Shown in pieces: positions 43,809 to 51,338 of a DNA stretch of 64,000 bases. Below the pieces are notes generated by a model. That model was not told the origin of the DNA and did no database searches. It saw only the letters and a program-made list of their open reading frames with translations. The stretch spans positions 1 through 64,000 of the forward strand of contig CAJUQT010000003.1 of the NCBI GenBank assembly GCA_910588225.1, written 5' to 3'. Position 1 is the first letter of the stretch; each line of letters opens with the position of its first letter. The position numbers and the translations under genes were made by a program. The stretch comes from an uncultured Acetatifactor sp. Its GTDB lineage: Bacteria; Bacillota; Clostridia; Lachnospirales; Lachnospiraceae.

Positions 43809-44096
43809 GCTGATGACTGTTTTGCCGGTCCGGGCGTAAGCTGCAACAAGCTTACGGGTACCTGGTTCTGGAAGAAGGAAGATCCTGCCACGGAACCGGC
43901 CGGAGCGGAATGGGTTCTGCAGAAAATGCGGGAGTATTTCCCGAAAAATATTAATTTTATGCTTAATATTTTACCGAATCCGTCGGGAAAGGTTGATTCA
44001 AATCTGGCGGAGGTATTTCAGATGGTGGGAAAGCATGTGATTCTGTCGCCGCCTCTGACAGAGCTGCCCGAGGGGTGGCTGGAGAGAAAGAACTGA
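43809..44096 (+). pseudogene. C-terminal remnant of a glycosidase-like protein (GH29 fucosidase-like)
   Basis: An open frame of 95 codons without a sensible start encodes CNKLTGTWFWKKEDP and then NINFMLNILPNPSGKVDSNL, ending in WLERKN and stop. The NxNFxLNxxPNxxG pattern and the TGTWFW segment resemble the end of the catalytic domain of alpha-L-fucosidases and related glycosidases. A stop (TAA at 43806) closes the frame upstream. A very short ATG frame (from 43766, MDRLQNNQLDF) ends nearby. It appears to be debris inserted or left between pgk and tpiA. The family assignment is tentative. Confidence 0.5.
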
Positions 44097-44188
44097 ACAG
44101 GAAGTATGACAGAAAAAGATGCGGGAAATGTCATGGGAAAAATCCATGATGTTTCTTGAAATAAAAAAAGAAATCGAGGATTTATAGT

Positions 44189-44935
44189 ATGGCAAGAAAG
44201 AAAATCATTGCCGGCAACTGGAAGATGAACATGACTCCCAGCCAGGCAGTAGAACTGATTGAGACATTGAAACCTCTTGTAAAGAATGACGAAGTGGATG
44301 TGGTATTCTGCGTACCCGCCATCGACATTATTCCCGCAATGGAGGCCGCAAAAGGCACCAATATTCATATCGGTGCCGAGAATATGTACTTTGAGGAAAA
44401 GGGAGCCTATACAGGCGAAATTTCTCCTGCAATGCTGGTGGATGCAGGTGTGAAGTACGTTATTATAGGCCACTCAGAGAGAAGAGAATACTTTGCTGAG
44501 ACAGACGAGACTGTGAATAAGAAAGTGTTGAAAGCATTTGAACACAATCTGACACCGATTATCTGCTGCGGAGAGACTCTGACTCAGAGAGAGCAGGGCG
44601 TGACCATTGATTTCGTCCGTCAGCAGATTAAGATTGCTTTCCTGAATGTGACGGCGCAGCAGGCTGCATCGGCTGTGGTTGCCTATGAGCCTATCTGGGC
44701 CATTGGTACCGGTAAGGTGGCCACCACAGAGCAGGCTCAGGAAGTCTGCAAGGCAATCCGCGACTGTATCGCAGAAATTTATGACGATGCCACGGCAGCT
44801 GCCATCCGCATTCAGTACGGCGGTTCCGTATCCGCTTCCAATGCATCCGAGCTGTTTGCACAGGCTGACATTGATGGCGGCCTGGTGGGTGGCGCGTCCC
44901 TGAAGCCGGATTTCGGCCAGATCGTCAATTATTAA
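44189..44935 (+). CDS. tpiA: Triosephosphate isomerase
   Basis: TIM-barrel isomerase of glycolysis. The N-terminal GNWKMN (Lys catalytic), the His in VIIGHSERR, the catalytic Glu in AYEPIWAIGTG and the C-terminal IQYGGSV and GLVGGASL phosphate loops are present. At 248 residues it is full length. It follows pgk by about 540 bases filled by repeat and remnant sequence, so it may be transcribed separately or by read-through. Confidence 0.98.
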   Translation: MARKKIIAGNWKMNMTPSQAVELIETLKPLVKNDEVDVVFCVPAIDIIPAMEAAKGTNIHIGAENMYFEEKGAYTGEISPAMLVDAGVKYVIIGHSERREYFAETDETVNKKVLKAFEHNLTPIICCGETLTQREQGVTIDFVRQQIKIAFLNVTAQQAASAVVAYEPIWAIGTGKVATTEQAQEVCKAIRDCIAEIYDDATAAAIRIQYGGSVSASNASELFAQADIDGGLVGGASLKPDFGQIVNY

Positions 44936-44994
44936 TCTGATTTGCATAGGAATAATCCTGAATTATAATTAAGAAGTAAAGTGTACAATAACGG

Positions 44995-45034
44995 CACTGG
45001 ATACAGGAAATAAAATCCCTGTATCCAGTGTTTT
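44995..45034 (+). terminator. Terminator after tpiA
   Basis: The perfect 13-bp stem CACTGGATACAGG (44995-45007) / CCTGTATCCAGTG (45018-45030) is followed by TTTTAAATTT. Confidence 0.9.
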
Positions 45035-45108
45035 AAATTTGGATTTTCAACAGAGAGGCTGGAGTAGAAGGATGCAGGGAAGGGATTGTAATTTTGATAC
45101 GGCTCAAA

Positions 45109-45137
45109 TTGCTTTATCTGGCTTTACCTGATATAAT
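45109..45137 (+). promoter_or_regulatory. Promoter of the MATE gene with long leader
   Basis: TTGCTT (45109-45114), a 17-base spacer and consensus TATAAT (45132-45137), preceded by TGA (extended -10). A transcript from here would carry about 326 untranslated bases. Confidence 0.65.
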
Positions 45138-45143
45138 CACCTT

Positions 45144-45469
45144 ATTATAGAACTGCTTTGTGCTCCCTAAGAAGGGCTGTTCGTGACAGGAAACGGCTGA
45201 ATATAATGGGTGTCCTGTCTGAACGGTGATTCTATTATCACAGGACAGCCTGTAACAATATACCCCAATAGCTGGAAACAGGTAAAAATGGGCAAATTAT
45301 CTGCAAATTTGGTTGTTTTTTTTCATTTTATATGATATATTTGTAACCGTTATGTGCTTCAGGACAGCGGTATTATATGGAATGGCTGGGTTGAAAAGCG
45401 ACCGGACAAGAGATAGATAAAAGCGGACAAAAGCGAAAAACAGAAGAAAAAACCGGGCAGGGAGGAAAT
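45144..45469 (+). promoter_or_regulatory. Structured 5' leader, candidate riboswitch or attenuator
   Basis: The middle segment TCCTGTCTGAAC (45213-45224) can pair with GTTCGTGACAGGA upstream (45179-45191, 2-base bulge). Its overlapping TGTCCTGT (45211-45218) can instead pair with ACAGGACA downstream (45240-45247), around the inner hairpin GTGAT/ATCAC. These pairings exclude each other. Further on, a weak stem CAAATT/AATTTG (45293-45311) precedes eight T's, a possible attenuator. I cannot match it to a known riboswitch class. Confidence 0.45.
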
Positions 45470-46864
45470 ATGGCAGGAAGTATCAGGAAAAAATTTATCG
45501 GTGACAAAGCGTTTTACAAAATGGTTCTGGCAGTTGCGGTTCCTATCATGATTCAGAACGGAATTACGAATTTTGTCGGCCTTCTGGATAATATTATGGT
45601 AGGACGGGTGGGAACGGAACAAATGTCAGGGGTTGCCATCGTGAATCAGCTGCTGATGGTGTATTATCTGTGCATTTTCGGCGGGCTGGCCGGCGCAGGG
45701 ATCTTCACGGCCCAGTATTTCGGCCAGAAGGATGATGAGGGAATCAGGCATACATTCCGTTATAAGTTCTGGATGGCGTTGATTCTGACCACCGGGGCCG
45801 TACTTTTGCTGCTGACCGCCGGGAGCAGTCTGATTCAGATGTACTTGAACGGCAGCAATGACGGAGGTGATCTGGCGGCAGCGTTACATTACGGGAAAAA
45901 TTATCTGCAGGTGATGCTTCTGGGCCTTCCTGCATTTATGATGCTGCAGATTTATGTCAGTACCCTTCGAGAATGCGGCGAGACTGTTGTACCCATGAAG
46001 GCGGGGATAGCTGCAGTGGCGGTTAATCTGTGCCTGAATTATCTGCTGATATACGGGAAACTGGGTCTGCCGGCCCTTGGGGTGGTAGGCGCCGCAGTGG
46101 CAACAGTCATTTCCAGGTATGTGGAGGCGGCTGTGGTTATTCTGTGGACTCATGGACACAGGGAGAAGAATCCATATATTACAGGGATTTACCGCACGCT
46201 GAAAGTGCCGGGCCATCTCGTGGGGAAATTCTTTATCAAAGGTGCGCCTCTTCTGGTCAATGAGACCCTGTGGTCTTCGGGGATGGCCATGCTGACCCAA
46301 TGCTATTCCGTTCGGGGACTGAGTGTGATTGCAGGATTGAATATAGCAAATACAATCAATAATATGTTCAATGTGGTATTTATTGCCCTGGGAGATGCGG
46401 TGGCAATTATTATAGGGCAGCTCCTCGGAGCGGGTAAGATGAAGGAAGCCAGAGATACGGATAATAAAATCATCGCATTTTCCGTCACCTGCTGTATTGG
46501 GGTGGCCATATTGATGGTCTTCATTGCGCCGCTGTTTCCACAGCTTTACAAGACCACGGATGAAGTCAGGACTGTGGCGGTACAGTTTATTCTGGCCCAG
46601 GCAGTTTTCATGCCGCAGGCGGCATTTATGCACGCTACCTATTTTACCCTCCGTTCCGGCGGGAAGACAATTGTCACTTTCCTCTTTGACAGTGTCTTCG
46701 TCTGGTGTGTCAGTGTGCCGGTGGCCTTTTGCCTGAGCCGTATGACGGCACTGCCTGTCATTGCCATTTTCGCCATGGTGCAGATAGCAGACTGGATCAA
46801 ATGTATTATCGGATTTGTGCTGGTGAAGAAAGGGGTATGGCTGCAGAACATTGTGGCAAAGTGA
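45470..46864 (+). CDS. MATE-family multidrug efflux transporter
   Basis: A cation-coupled drug or toxin exporter of 464 residues with about twelve membrane helices in two homologous halves. Family features include the N-terminal MVLAVAVPIMIQNGITNFVG, LDNIMVGRVGTEQMSGVAI, the internal GAAVATVISRYVEA and the second-half MATMAQLGAAVGN-like NVVFIALGDAVAIIIGQLLG. The nearest class is the NorM/DinF-like clostridial MATE group. The ribosome site is GGGAGGAAAT. The long upstream leader suggests ligand-controlled expression. Confidence 0.93.
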   Translation: MAGSIRKKFIGDKAFYKMVLAVAVPIMIQNGITNFVGLLDNIMVGRVGTEQMSGVAIVNQLLMVYYLCIFGGLAGAGIFTAQYFGQKDDEGIRHTFRYKFWMALILTTGAVLLLLTAGSSLIQMYLNGSNDGGDLAAALHYGKNYLQVMLLGLPAFMMLQIYVSTLRECGETVVPMKAGIAAVAVNLCLNYLLIYGKLGLPALGVVGAAVATVISRYVEAAVVILWTHGHREKNPYITGIYRTLKVPGHLVGKFFIKGAPLLVNETLWSSGMAMLTQCYSVRGLSVIAGLNIANTINNMFNVVFIALGDAVAIIIGQLLGAGKMKEARDTDNKIIAFSVTCCIGVAILMVFIAPLFPQLYKTTDEVRTVAVQFILAQAVFMPQAAFMHATYFTLRSGGKTIVTFLFDSVFVWCVSVPVAFCLSRMTALPVIAIFAMVQIADWIKCIIGFVLVKKGVWLQNIVAK

Positions 46865-46865
46865 T

Positions 46866-46965
46866 AATGCGGCATGTGTGCGGGCACCAATGCGGCATGT
46901 GCATCGAGTATCAGCACAGCATGCGCCAGGTACCAGTACAGCATGGGCGAGGCATCGGTATGGGA
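46866..46965. repeat. Degenerate 22-24 bp tandem repeats after the MATE gene
   Basis: Four imperfect units (about 46866-46888, 46889-46912, 46913-46934 and 46935-46965) share the pattern A-x-x-x-C-GCATG-x-GC plus a variable tail, for example AATGCGGCATGTG and AGTACAGCATGGG. The first begins three bases after the MATE stop. No long hairpin or ORF explains it. Confidence 0.55.
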
Positions 46966-47006
46966 AAGGAGAGATCACCGCTTCGAGGAGGTTCAGGAAG
47001 AGATGA

Positions 47007-47813
47007 ATGAGAACTATATACAAAAAGAAGACTGGGATGGATTACGAGGATTTGCTGAACCGTTTTACAGAGGTGTGCAGAGAGTGTGTGGGCGAGAATC
47101 TCACAGGAGTCTATCTGCACGGGTCTGCAGCCATGGGCTGTTTTCAGCAGGAGATAAGCGACCTGGATCTGCTGGTGATTGTAAATGCAGATGTGCCGGA
47201 TTCTGTGAAAGCGGACTTTATGGAACATGTGATATGCCTTAACGAAGAAGGGCCCGGAAAAGGAATGGAGCTGAGCATGGTAAAGAGGGAGTTCTGCAGG
47301 CCCTTTGTCTACCCCACGCCTTTTGAACTCCACTTTTCCGAAGCTCACCTGGAATGGTATAAAAGGAACCCACAGGAATATGTGGAAAAAATGCGGGGAA
47401 CGGACAGAGATCTGGCGGCGCATTTCATGATTACACGCAGATATGGAATTTGTCTGTGGGGAGCAGGCATAGAGGATGTCTTCGGAGAAGTTCCCGCCGA
47501 AGCTTACAGGGACAGCATTCTGTATGACGTGGAAAATGCCCGGGAGGATATTCTGATAAATCCGCTCTATGTGACATTGAATCTGTGCAGAGTGCTGGGG
47601 TATCTTCGGGAGGGGCTGGTCCTGTCGAAGAAATCCGGTGGAGAGTGGGGACTGGAGCATCTGCCGGAAGCGTTTCATGTATTGCTTCAAAAGGCGCTTC
47701 AATGCTACGCCTCCGGGGAAAAAATCAGTGCTGACACAGAGAAGACGGTTCAATTTGCCGACTATATGACCACAGAGATTCACAAGATGGTAACTGTTCA
47801 GACAGGGCATTGA
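47007..47813 (+). CDS. Aminoglycoside nucleotidyltransferase-like protein (ANT(3'')/(9) type)
   Basis: Nucleotidyltransferase-fold protein. The NT signature is intact: GVYLHGSAAMGCFQQEISDL followed by DLLVIV gives the GS and DxD residues. A C-terminal helical domain resembles AadA/Spw enzymes (WGAGIEDVFGEVP, INPLYVTLNLCRVLGYL, WGLEHLPE). Such enzymes adenylylate streptomycin or spectinomycin; chromosomal homologues may have other substrates. ATG 47007 has GGAAG six bases upstream; ATG 47037 is an alternative. jetD follows after 76 bases in the same direction, so a shared transcript is possible. Confidence 0.8.
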   Translation: MRTIYKKKTGMDYEDLLNRFTEVCRECVGENLTGVYLHGSAAMGCFQQEISDLDLLVIVNADVPDSVKADFMEHVICLNEEGPGKGMELSMVKREFCRPFVYPTPFELHFSEAHLEWYKRNPQEYVEKMRGTDRDLAAHFMITRRYGICLWGAGIEDVFGEVPAEAYRDSILYDVENAREDILINPLYVTLNLCRVLGYLREGLVLSKKSGGEWGLEHLPEAFHVLLQKALQCYASGEKISADTEKTVQFADYMTTEIHKMVTVQTGH

Positions 47814-47889
47814 ACTGTTGTGAAATTATGGCTTATACCAATACCGGTGCCAGGCGTTTAGTCGTCTGTAAATATGAGGGATATAAAAT

Positions 47890-48945
47890 ATGAAGAAAAT
47901 CCCGCTGGAACAGCTGCTTGGAGAAAGCAGGACTGATGATTACCAGGCACAGTACGATTATGTGCTTGCCCAGATGGAAGCGCAGAGAATCAGACCGGTG
48001 AAAAGTTCTCCTCTGAATGGGAAAAAACCGGCGCTGCATCTGTATTACTGGGCGGAGGAGGAGAAGCCGGATTATCACGAAGAGCTGGAGGAGCTGAATT
48101 TCGGGATGGATCCGGTTCTGTGTACGGACTATTATCTGAGACATCCGGAGGTATACCGGTCGGAGGCCCGGTGGGTCAGAATGCTGAACCGGTATTTCCT
48201 GGAACGACGAGAGCAAAAGGCGGGATGGGGGCAGCCGGAGCGGGTGTCGCTGAACGAGAGAAGCTTTCAGATATGGGGCAGAGAGAAATTCCTGCAAAAG
48301 GAACAGGGGAGAAGGATTCTGGCTCATTGCGGAATCCGTCTGGAGCAGCTGAGCGTCTATGAGACCACGGAACCGCTGGCTTATTATTCCTGCAGCAGGA
48401 AAGCGCCTCAGACACTTCTGATTCTGGAAAATAAAGATACTTTTTACAGTATGCGCAGATTCCTGGGCGTTATGGATGGTATCACCCGGAACGCTGCGGT
48501 GTGCAGGCAGACCATTTTCGGAGTGGAGATTGGAACGGTGATTTACGGTGCGGGAAAGGGGATTCTCAGGTCTTTTGAGGATTTTCGCTTTTGTGTGGAA
48601 CCGTATATGAATGATTCCCGGAATCAGATTTTCTATTTCGGTGATCTGGATTATGAGGGAATCGGCATCTATGAGCGTCTGGAGGGACTCTTTGAAACGG
48701 TCAGACCTTTTGCAGAGGCTTATGAGAAAATGCTGGAAAAGGCACGGGCGTTCGGTCTGGACTTGCTGCCGGAGGCCAGCGAGAAGCAGAACAGGAATCT
48801 GAGCGGACGTTTTTTTCGACATTTTTCGGAAGAGACGAGGAAACGTATGAGGCAGATTCTGGAGTCCGGAAAGTATATTCCCCAGGAGATTATCAATATT
48901 GCGGATTTCGGGGAAGCCGGCCAAAATTGCGGCGAAGGGGAGTGA
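47890..48945 (+). CDS. jetD: Wadjet JetD, Toprim nuclease subunit
   Basis: Topoisomerase VI-A-like nuclease of the Wadjet system, which cleaves small circular plasmids after SMC-driven extrusion. A Toprim domain carries Glu180 in LLILENKDTFYS and Asp252/Asp254 in YFGDLDYEG, the expected metal ligands. An N-terminal winged-helix part (about residues 90-150) contains RVSLNERSFQIWGREKFLQ. At 351 residues it fits JetD. It is the first gene of the cluster and lies 40 bases before jetA. Type I systems have jetD last, so the order here is different. Confidence 0.87.
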   Translation: MKKIPLEQLLGESRTDDYQAQYDYVLAQMEAQRIRPVKSSPLNGKKPALHLYYWAEEEKPDYHEELEELNFGMDPVLCTDYYLRHPEVYRSEARWVRMLNRYFLERREQKAGWGQPERVSLNERSFQIWGREKFLQKEQGRRILAHCGIRLEQLSVYETTEPLAYYSCSRKAPQTLLILENKDTFYSMRRFLGVMDGITRNAAVCRQTIFGVEIGTVIYGAGKGILRSFEDFRFCVEPYMNDSRNQIFYFGDLDYEGIGIYERLEGLFETVRPFAEAYEKMLEKARAFGLDLLPEASEKQNRNLSGRFFRHFSEETRKRMRQILESGKYIPQEIINIADFGEAGQNCGEGE

Positions 48946-48985
48946 GACGGGGGGAAAGGAAGCCACGGGGCCCAAAAGGAGAAGT

Positions 48986-50632
48986 ATGCAGTACGAATTC
49001 TTAAAGCAATTTCCAAAGCGAATGAAGCATGTAGGGGCATATGTGCTGCTTTTTGCCAACAGCAGTCAGAAAACCATCTGGAAACAGCATGGATTCCAGA
49101 AGCCGGACGAGCAGATTAATATGATTTTTGCCGTGATGCTGTATATCATGGAGCAGTCTCTGAAAGAGGAGAACTGCACCATAGATGATATCGGTGCTTA
49201 TGTAGACAGCCTGAACATGCGTTATTTTGAGAAAAATATGGGTTATGAGGACTGTAAGGCATTGGGAGACTTCATTGTCAATGTGGTGCTCTCCAATGAG
49301 GGGAAAGCTATGTACTTTGACGGGTTCGATTTTGAGGAGCGGCAGTATCAGACCATGAATGTTAGTTATGTGGCAAACCGGATTGTGTATGTGGATGCGG
49401 AGGTGCGCAGAACCTCTTATTACCTCACGGAAGACGGCTATAATCTGCTGCTGTCCACCCTGGAAATCGAAAGCAATATGAAACTGACCATTCATGAGAT
49501 GATTTTCAGAATGCATCTGGAAAAGCAAAGCTATGACAAGGCGGTTGACGATATTAAGAATGTATTTAATCTTCTGCGTATTCAGCTGCAGAAGATAGAG
49601 GAAGCCTGCGGTCGGATTCGCAGGAATGCGCTGAGTTATTCGGTGGCGGATTACGAGTCGATTCTGGAGGCGAATCTGGATACTATCAGTGATACCAAGC
49701 AGAAATTTCAAAGCTACAGGGAACTGGTGAAGAGCCGGGCGAAGGAACTGGAAGAAATGAATCTGAATGTCCGGCGTCTGGACGAAAAGGAAGAGGAGAA
49801 ACTGAATAATCTCAGCATTATCGAGCGGTATCTGGCCCGTACCATCGACGAGCATCAGAAGATTCTGAACAGCCATTTTGATCTGAAGTCTCTCTATACC
49901 AGGGAGCTGGAGCAGTTGGCGCAGATGTCTTTTATCCGCAGATTTTCTCTGCGCAATGCGCTGTATGAAAAGATTCTGGAACAGCCGGAAGGGCTGGAGC
50001 GGCTGGAGATTTTCCTGCGGCCTCTCTTCGGAAACGAACCGGATAAAATTTATAATCTGAAAAAGTCCACAGAGCTTCAGAGACCTTTGAGGAAAAAGGA
50101 GTCGGAAGAAGCGGAGGCTGTGATGGAATTCGGGGATGACGCATGGATGGAGGAGGAAGAGCGCCGCAGACAGGAAAAACTGGCAAAATATGAGGAGAGC
50201 CTGAGCTTTTTGCTGGAAAAGGCTCTGGAGGCGGGGAAGGACGGGATATCTCTTGAGGAAATCAGGGCAGGGTTTACACAGGATGGAGAAAGCCGGGAGC
50301 CTGTGCTTTATTCCGGACTGATTCCCAATGTGCAGATTTTCAAGGAAATCATGGTGGAACTGCTGAAAGGCAGGGAAATTGACGTGGAAGTATTGCGGGA
50401 GGAGAGGCGGAATTATATCAGTGAGTTCTCGGGGGGCTTTCAGCTGAATGAAATGCTCCTGAATCTGGAGGACAGCCGGGGAATGCGTATGGAAAAGATA
50501 GAGGTCTACAGAATAGAAGATGGAAAGGCCATCATTTTTGAGAATGTACCGGATGAGTCGGGCAGGCTGAAAAATATCTGTTGCTCAAATGTGCTGATTC
50601 GGGTGACCGGGGGAAAGACATATGGCATATGA
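48986..50632 (+). CDS. jetA: Wadjet JetA, kleisin-like subunit
   Basis: MukF/kleisin-like subunit that bridges the SMC heads in a Wadjet complex. The 548-residue protein has a winged-helix start (MQYEFLKQFPKRMKHVGAYV), a long helical middle (about 190-330) with coiled-coil character, and a C-terminal winged-helix region. It belongs to the JetA group found in clostridial Wadjet systems rather than the DUF3375 type I group. ATG 48986 is taken because AAAAGGAGAAG stands just upstream; the open frame extends to 48899 without a better start. It overlaps jetB by 11 bases. Confidence 0.85.
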   Translation: MQYEFLKQFPKRMKHVGAYVLLFANSSQKTIWKQHGFQKPDEQINMIFAVMLYIMEQSLKEENCTIDDIGAYVDSLNMRYFEKNMGYEDCKALGDFIVNVVLSNEGKAMYFDGFDFEERQYQTMNVSYVANRIVYVDAEVRRTSYYLTEDGYNLLLSTLEIESNMKLTIHEMIFRMHLEKQSYDKAVDDIKNVFNLLRIQLQKIEEACGRIRRNALSYSVADYESILEANLDTISDTKQKFQSYRELVKSRAKELEEMNLNVRRLDEKEEEKLNNLSIIERYLARTIDEHQKILNSHFDLKSLYTRELEQLAQMSFIRRFSLRNALYEKILEQPEGLERLEIFLRPLFGNEPDKIYNLKKSTELQRPLRKKESEEAEAVMEFGDDAWMEEEERRRQEKLAKYEESLSFLLEKALEAGKDGISLEEIRAGFTQDGESREPVLYSGLIPNVQIFKEIMVELLKGREIDVEVLREERRNYISEFSGGFQLNEMLLNLEDSRGMRMEKIEVYRIEDGKAIIFENVPDESGRLKNICCSNVLIRVTGGKTYGI

Positions 50633-51338
50633 AATGGACGAGATTCGGATGGGACAGGAGATTTTTTATTGTCTGCTGGAGCAGCATGAGCTGAGCGAAG
50701 AGACCCAGGAGAGACTGTTTCGCGCCTATGCCGAGAATGAGAAAATTCAGAATCTGGTGAAATCTCAGGGCGAGGCGGCGGAATGCGATATCGAGCGGTA
50801 TGGGAATGTAATCTATCTGATTCCCAGGGAGGACAACACCTTTCTGGGCTTTTCCAAGGCGCAGCTGAAGCAGACTTTGTGTAAATCAAATGGGACGGAC
50901 AGGGATTATTACCTCTCTCAGTTCGTTATTCTCACATTGCTGGTAGAATTTTACGACGGGCAGGGGGCCACCAGTAAGACCCGGGATTATATGCGTGTGG
51001 GAGAACTTCAGAACTGCATTTCCGCCAGGCTGAAAGAGGGGACAGAGCGGTTCGGCGAGGAGGAAGAGGAGAAGCAGGGAATTGCCTTTTCCAATATGGC
51101 GGAGGCCTATGAGGCGCTTCGCTCCGATGAAAAGGGTTCCAGAGCCAGGACCACAAAGGAGGGCTTTCTGTACAATATTCTGAATTTCCTTCAGAAGCAG
51201 GGGCTGATTGAGTATGTGGAGCAGGACGAGATGATCAAGACCACCAGGAAACTGGATCAGTTTATGGACTGGAATCTGCTGAATCAGAATCATTTTCAGC
51301 GGGTGAAGAGAGTGCTGGAGGGACAGGAAGTTGAGTAA
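50622..51338 (+). CDS. jetB: Wadjet JetB, MukE-like subunit
   Basis: KITE/MukE-like subunit that binds the kleisin and DNA. It has 238 residues with tandem winged-helix character (about residues 5-75 and 90-230), and the segment FYCLLEQHELSEETQERLFRA at the start is typical of the clostridial JetB group. It overlaps both neighbours (11 bases with jetA, 8 with jetC), so the four Jet proteins are translationally coupled. Confidence 0.83.
   Translation: MAYEMDEIRMGQEIFYCLLEQHELSEETQERLFRAYAENEKIQNLVKSQGEAAECDIERYGNVIYLIPREDNTFLGFSKAQLKQTLCKSNGTDRDYYLSQFVILTLLVEFYDGQGATSKTRDYMRVGELQNCISARLKEGTERFGEEEEEKQGIAFSNMAEAYEALRSDEKGSRARTTKEGFLYNILNFLQKQGLIEYVEQDEMIKTTRKLDQFMDWNLLNQNHFQRVKRVLEGQEVE

Noticed and set aside
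46866..46965. CRISPR-like repeats
   Set aside because: Units are short, imperfect and have no separate spacers; no cas genes are in the window.
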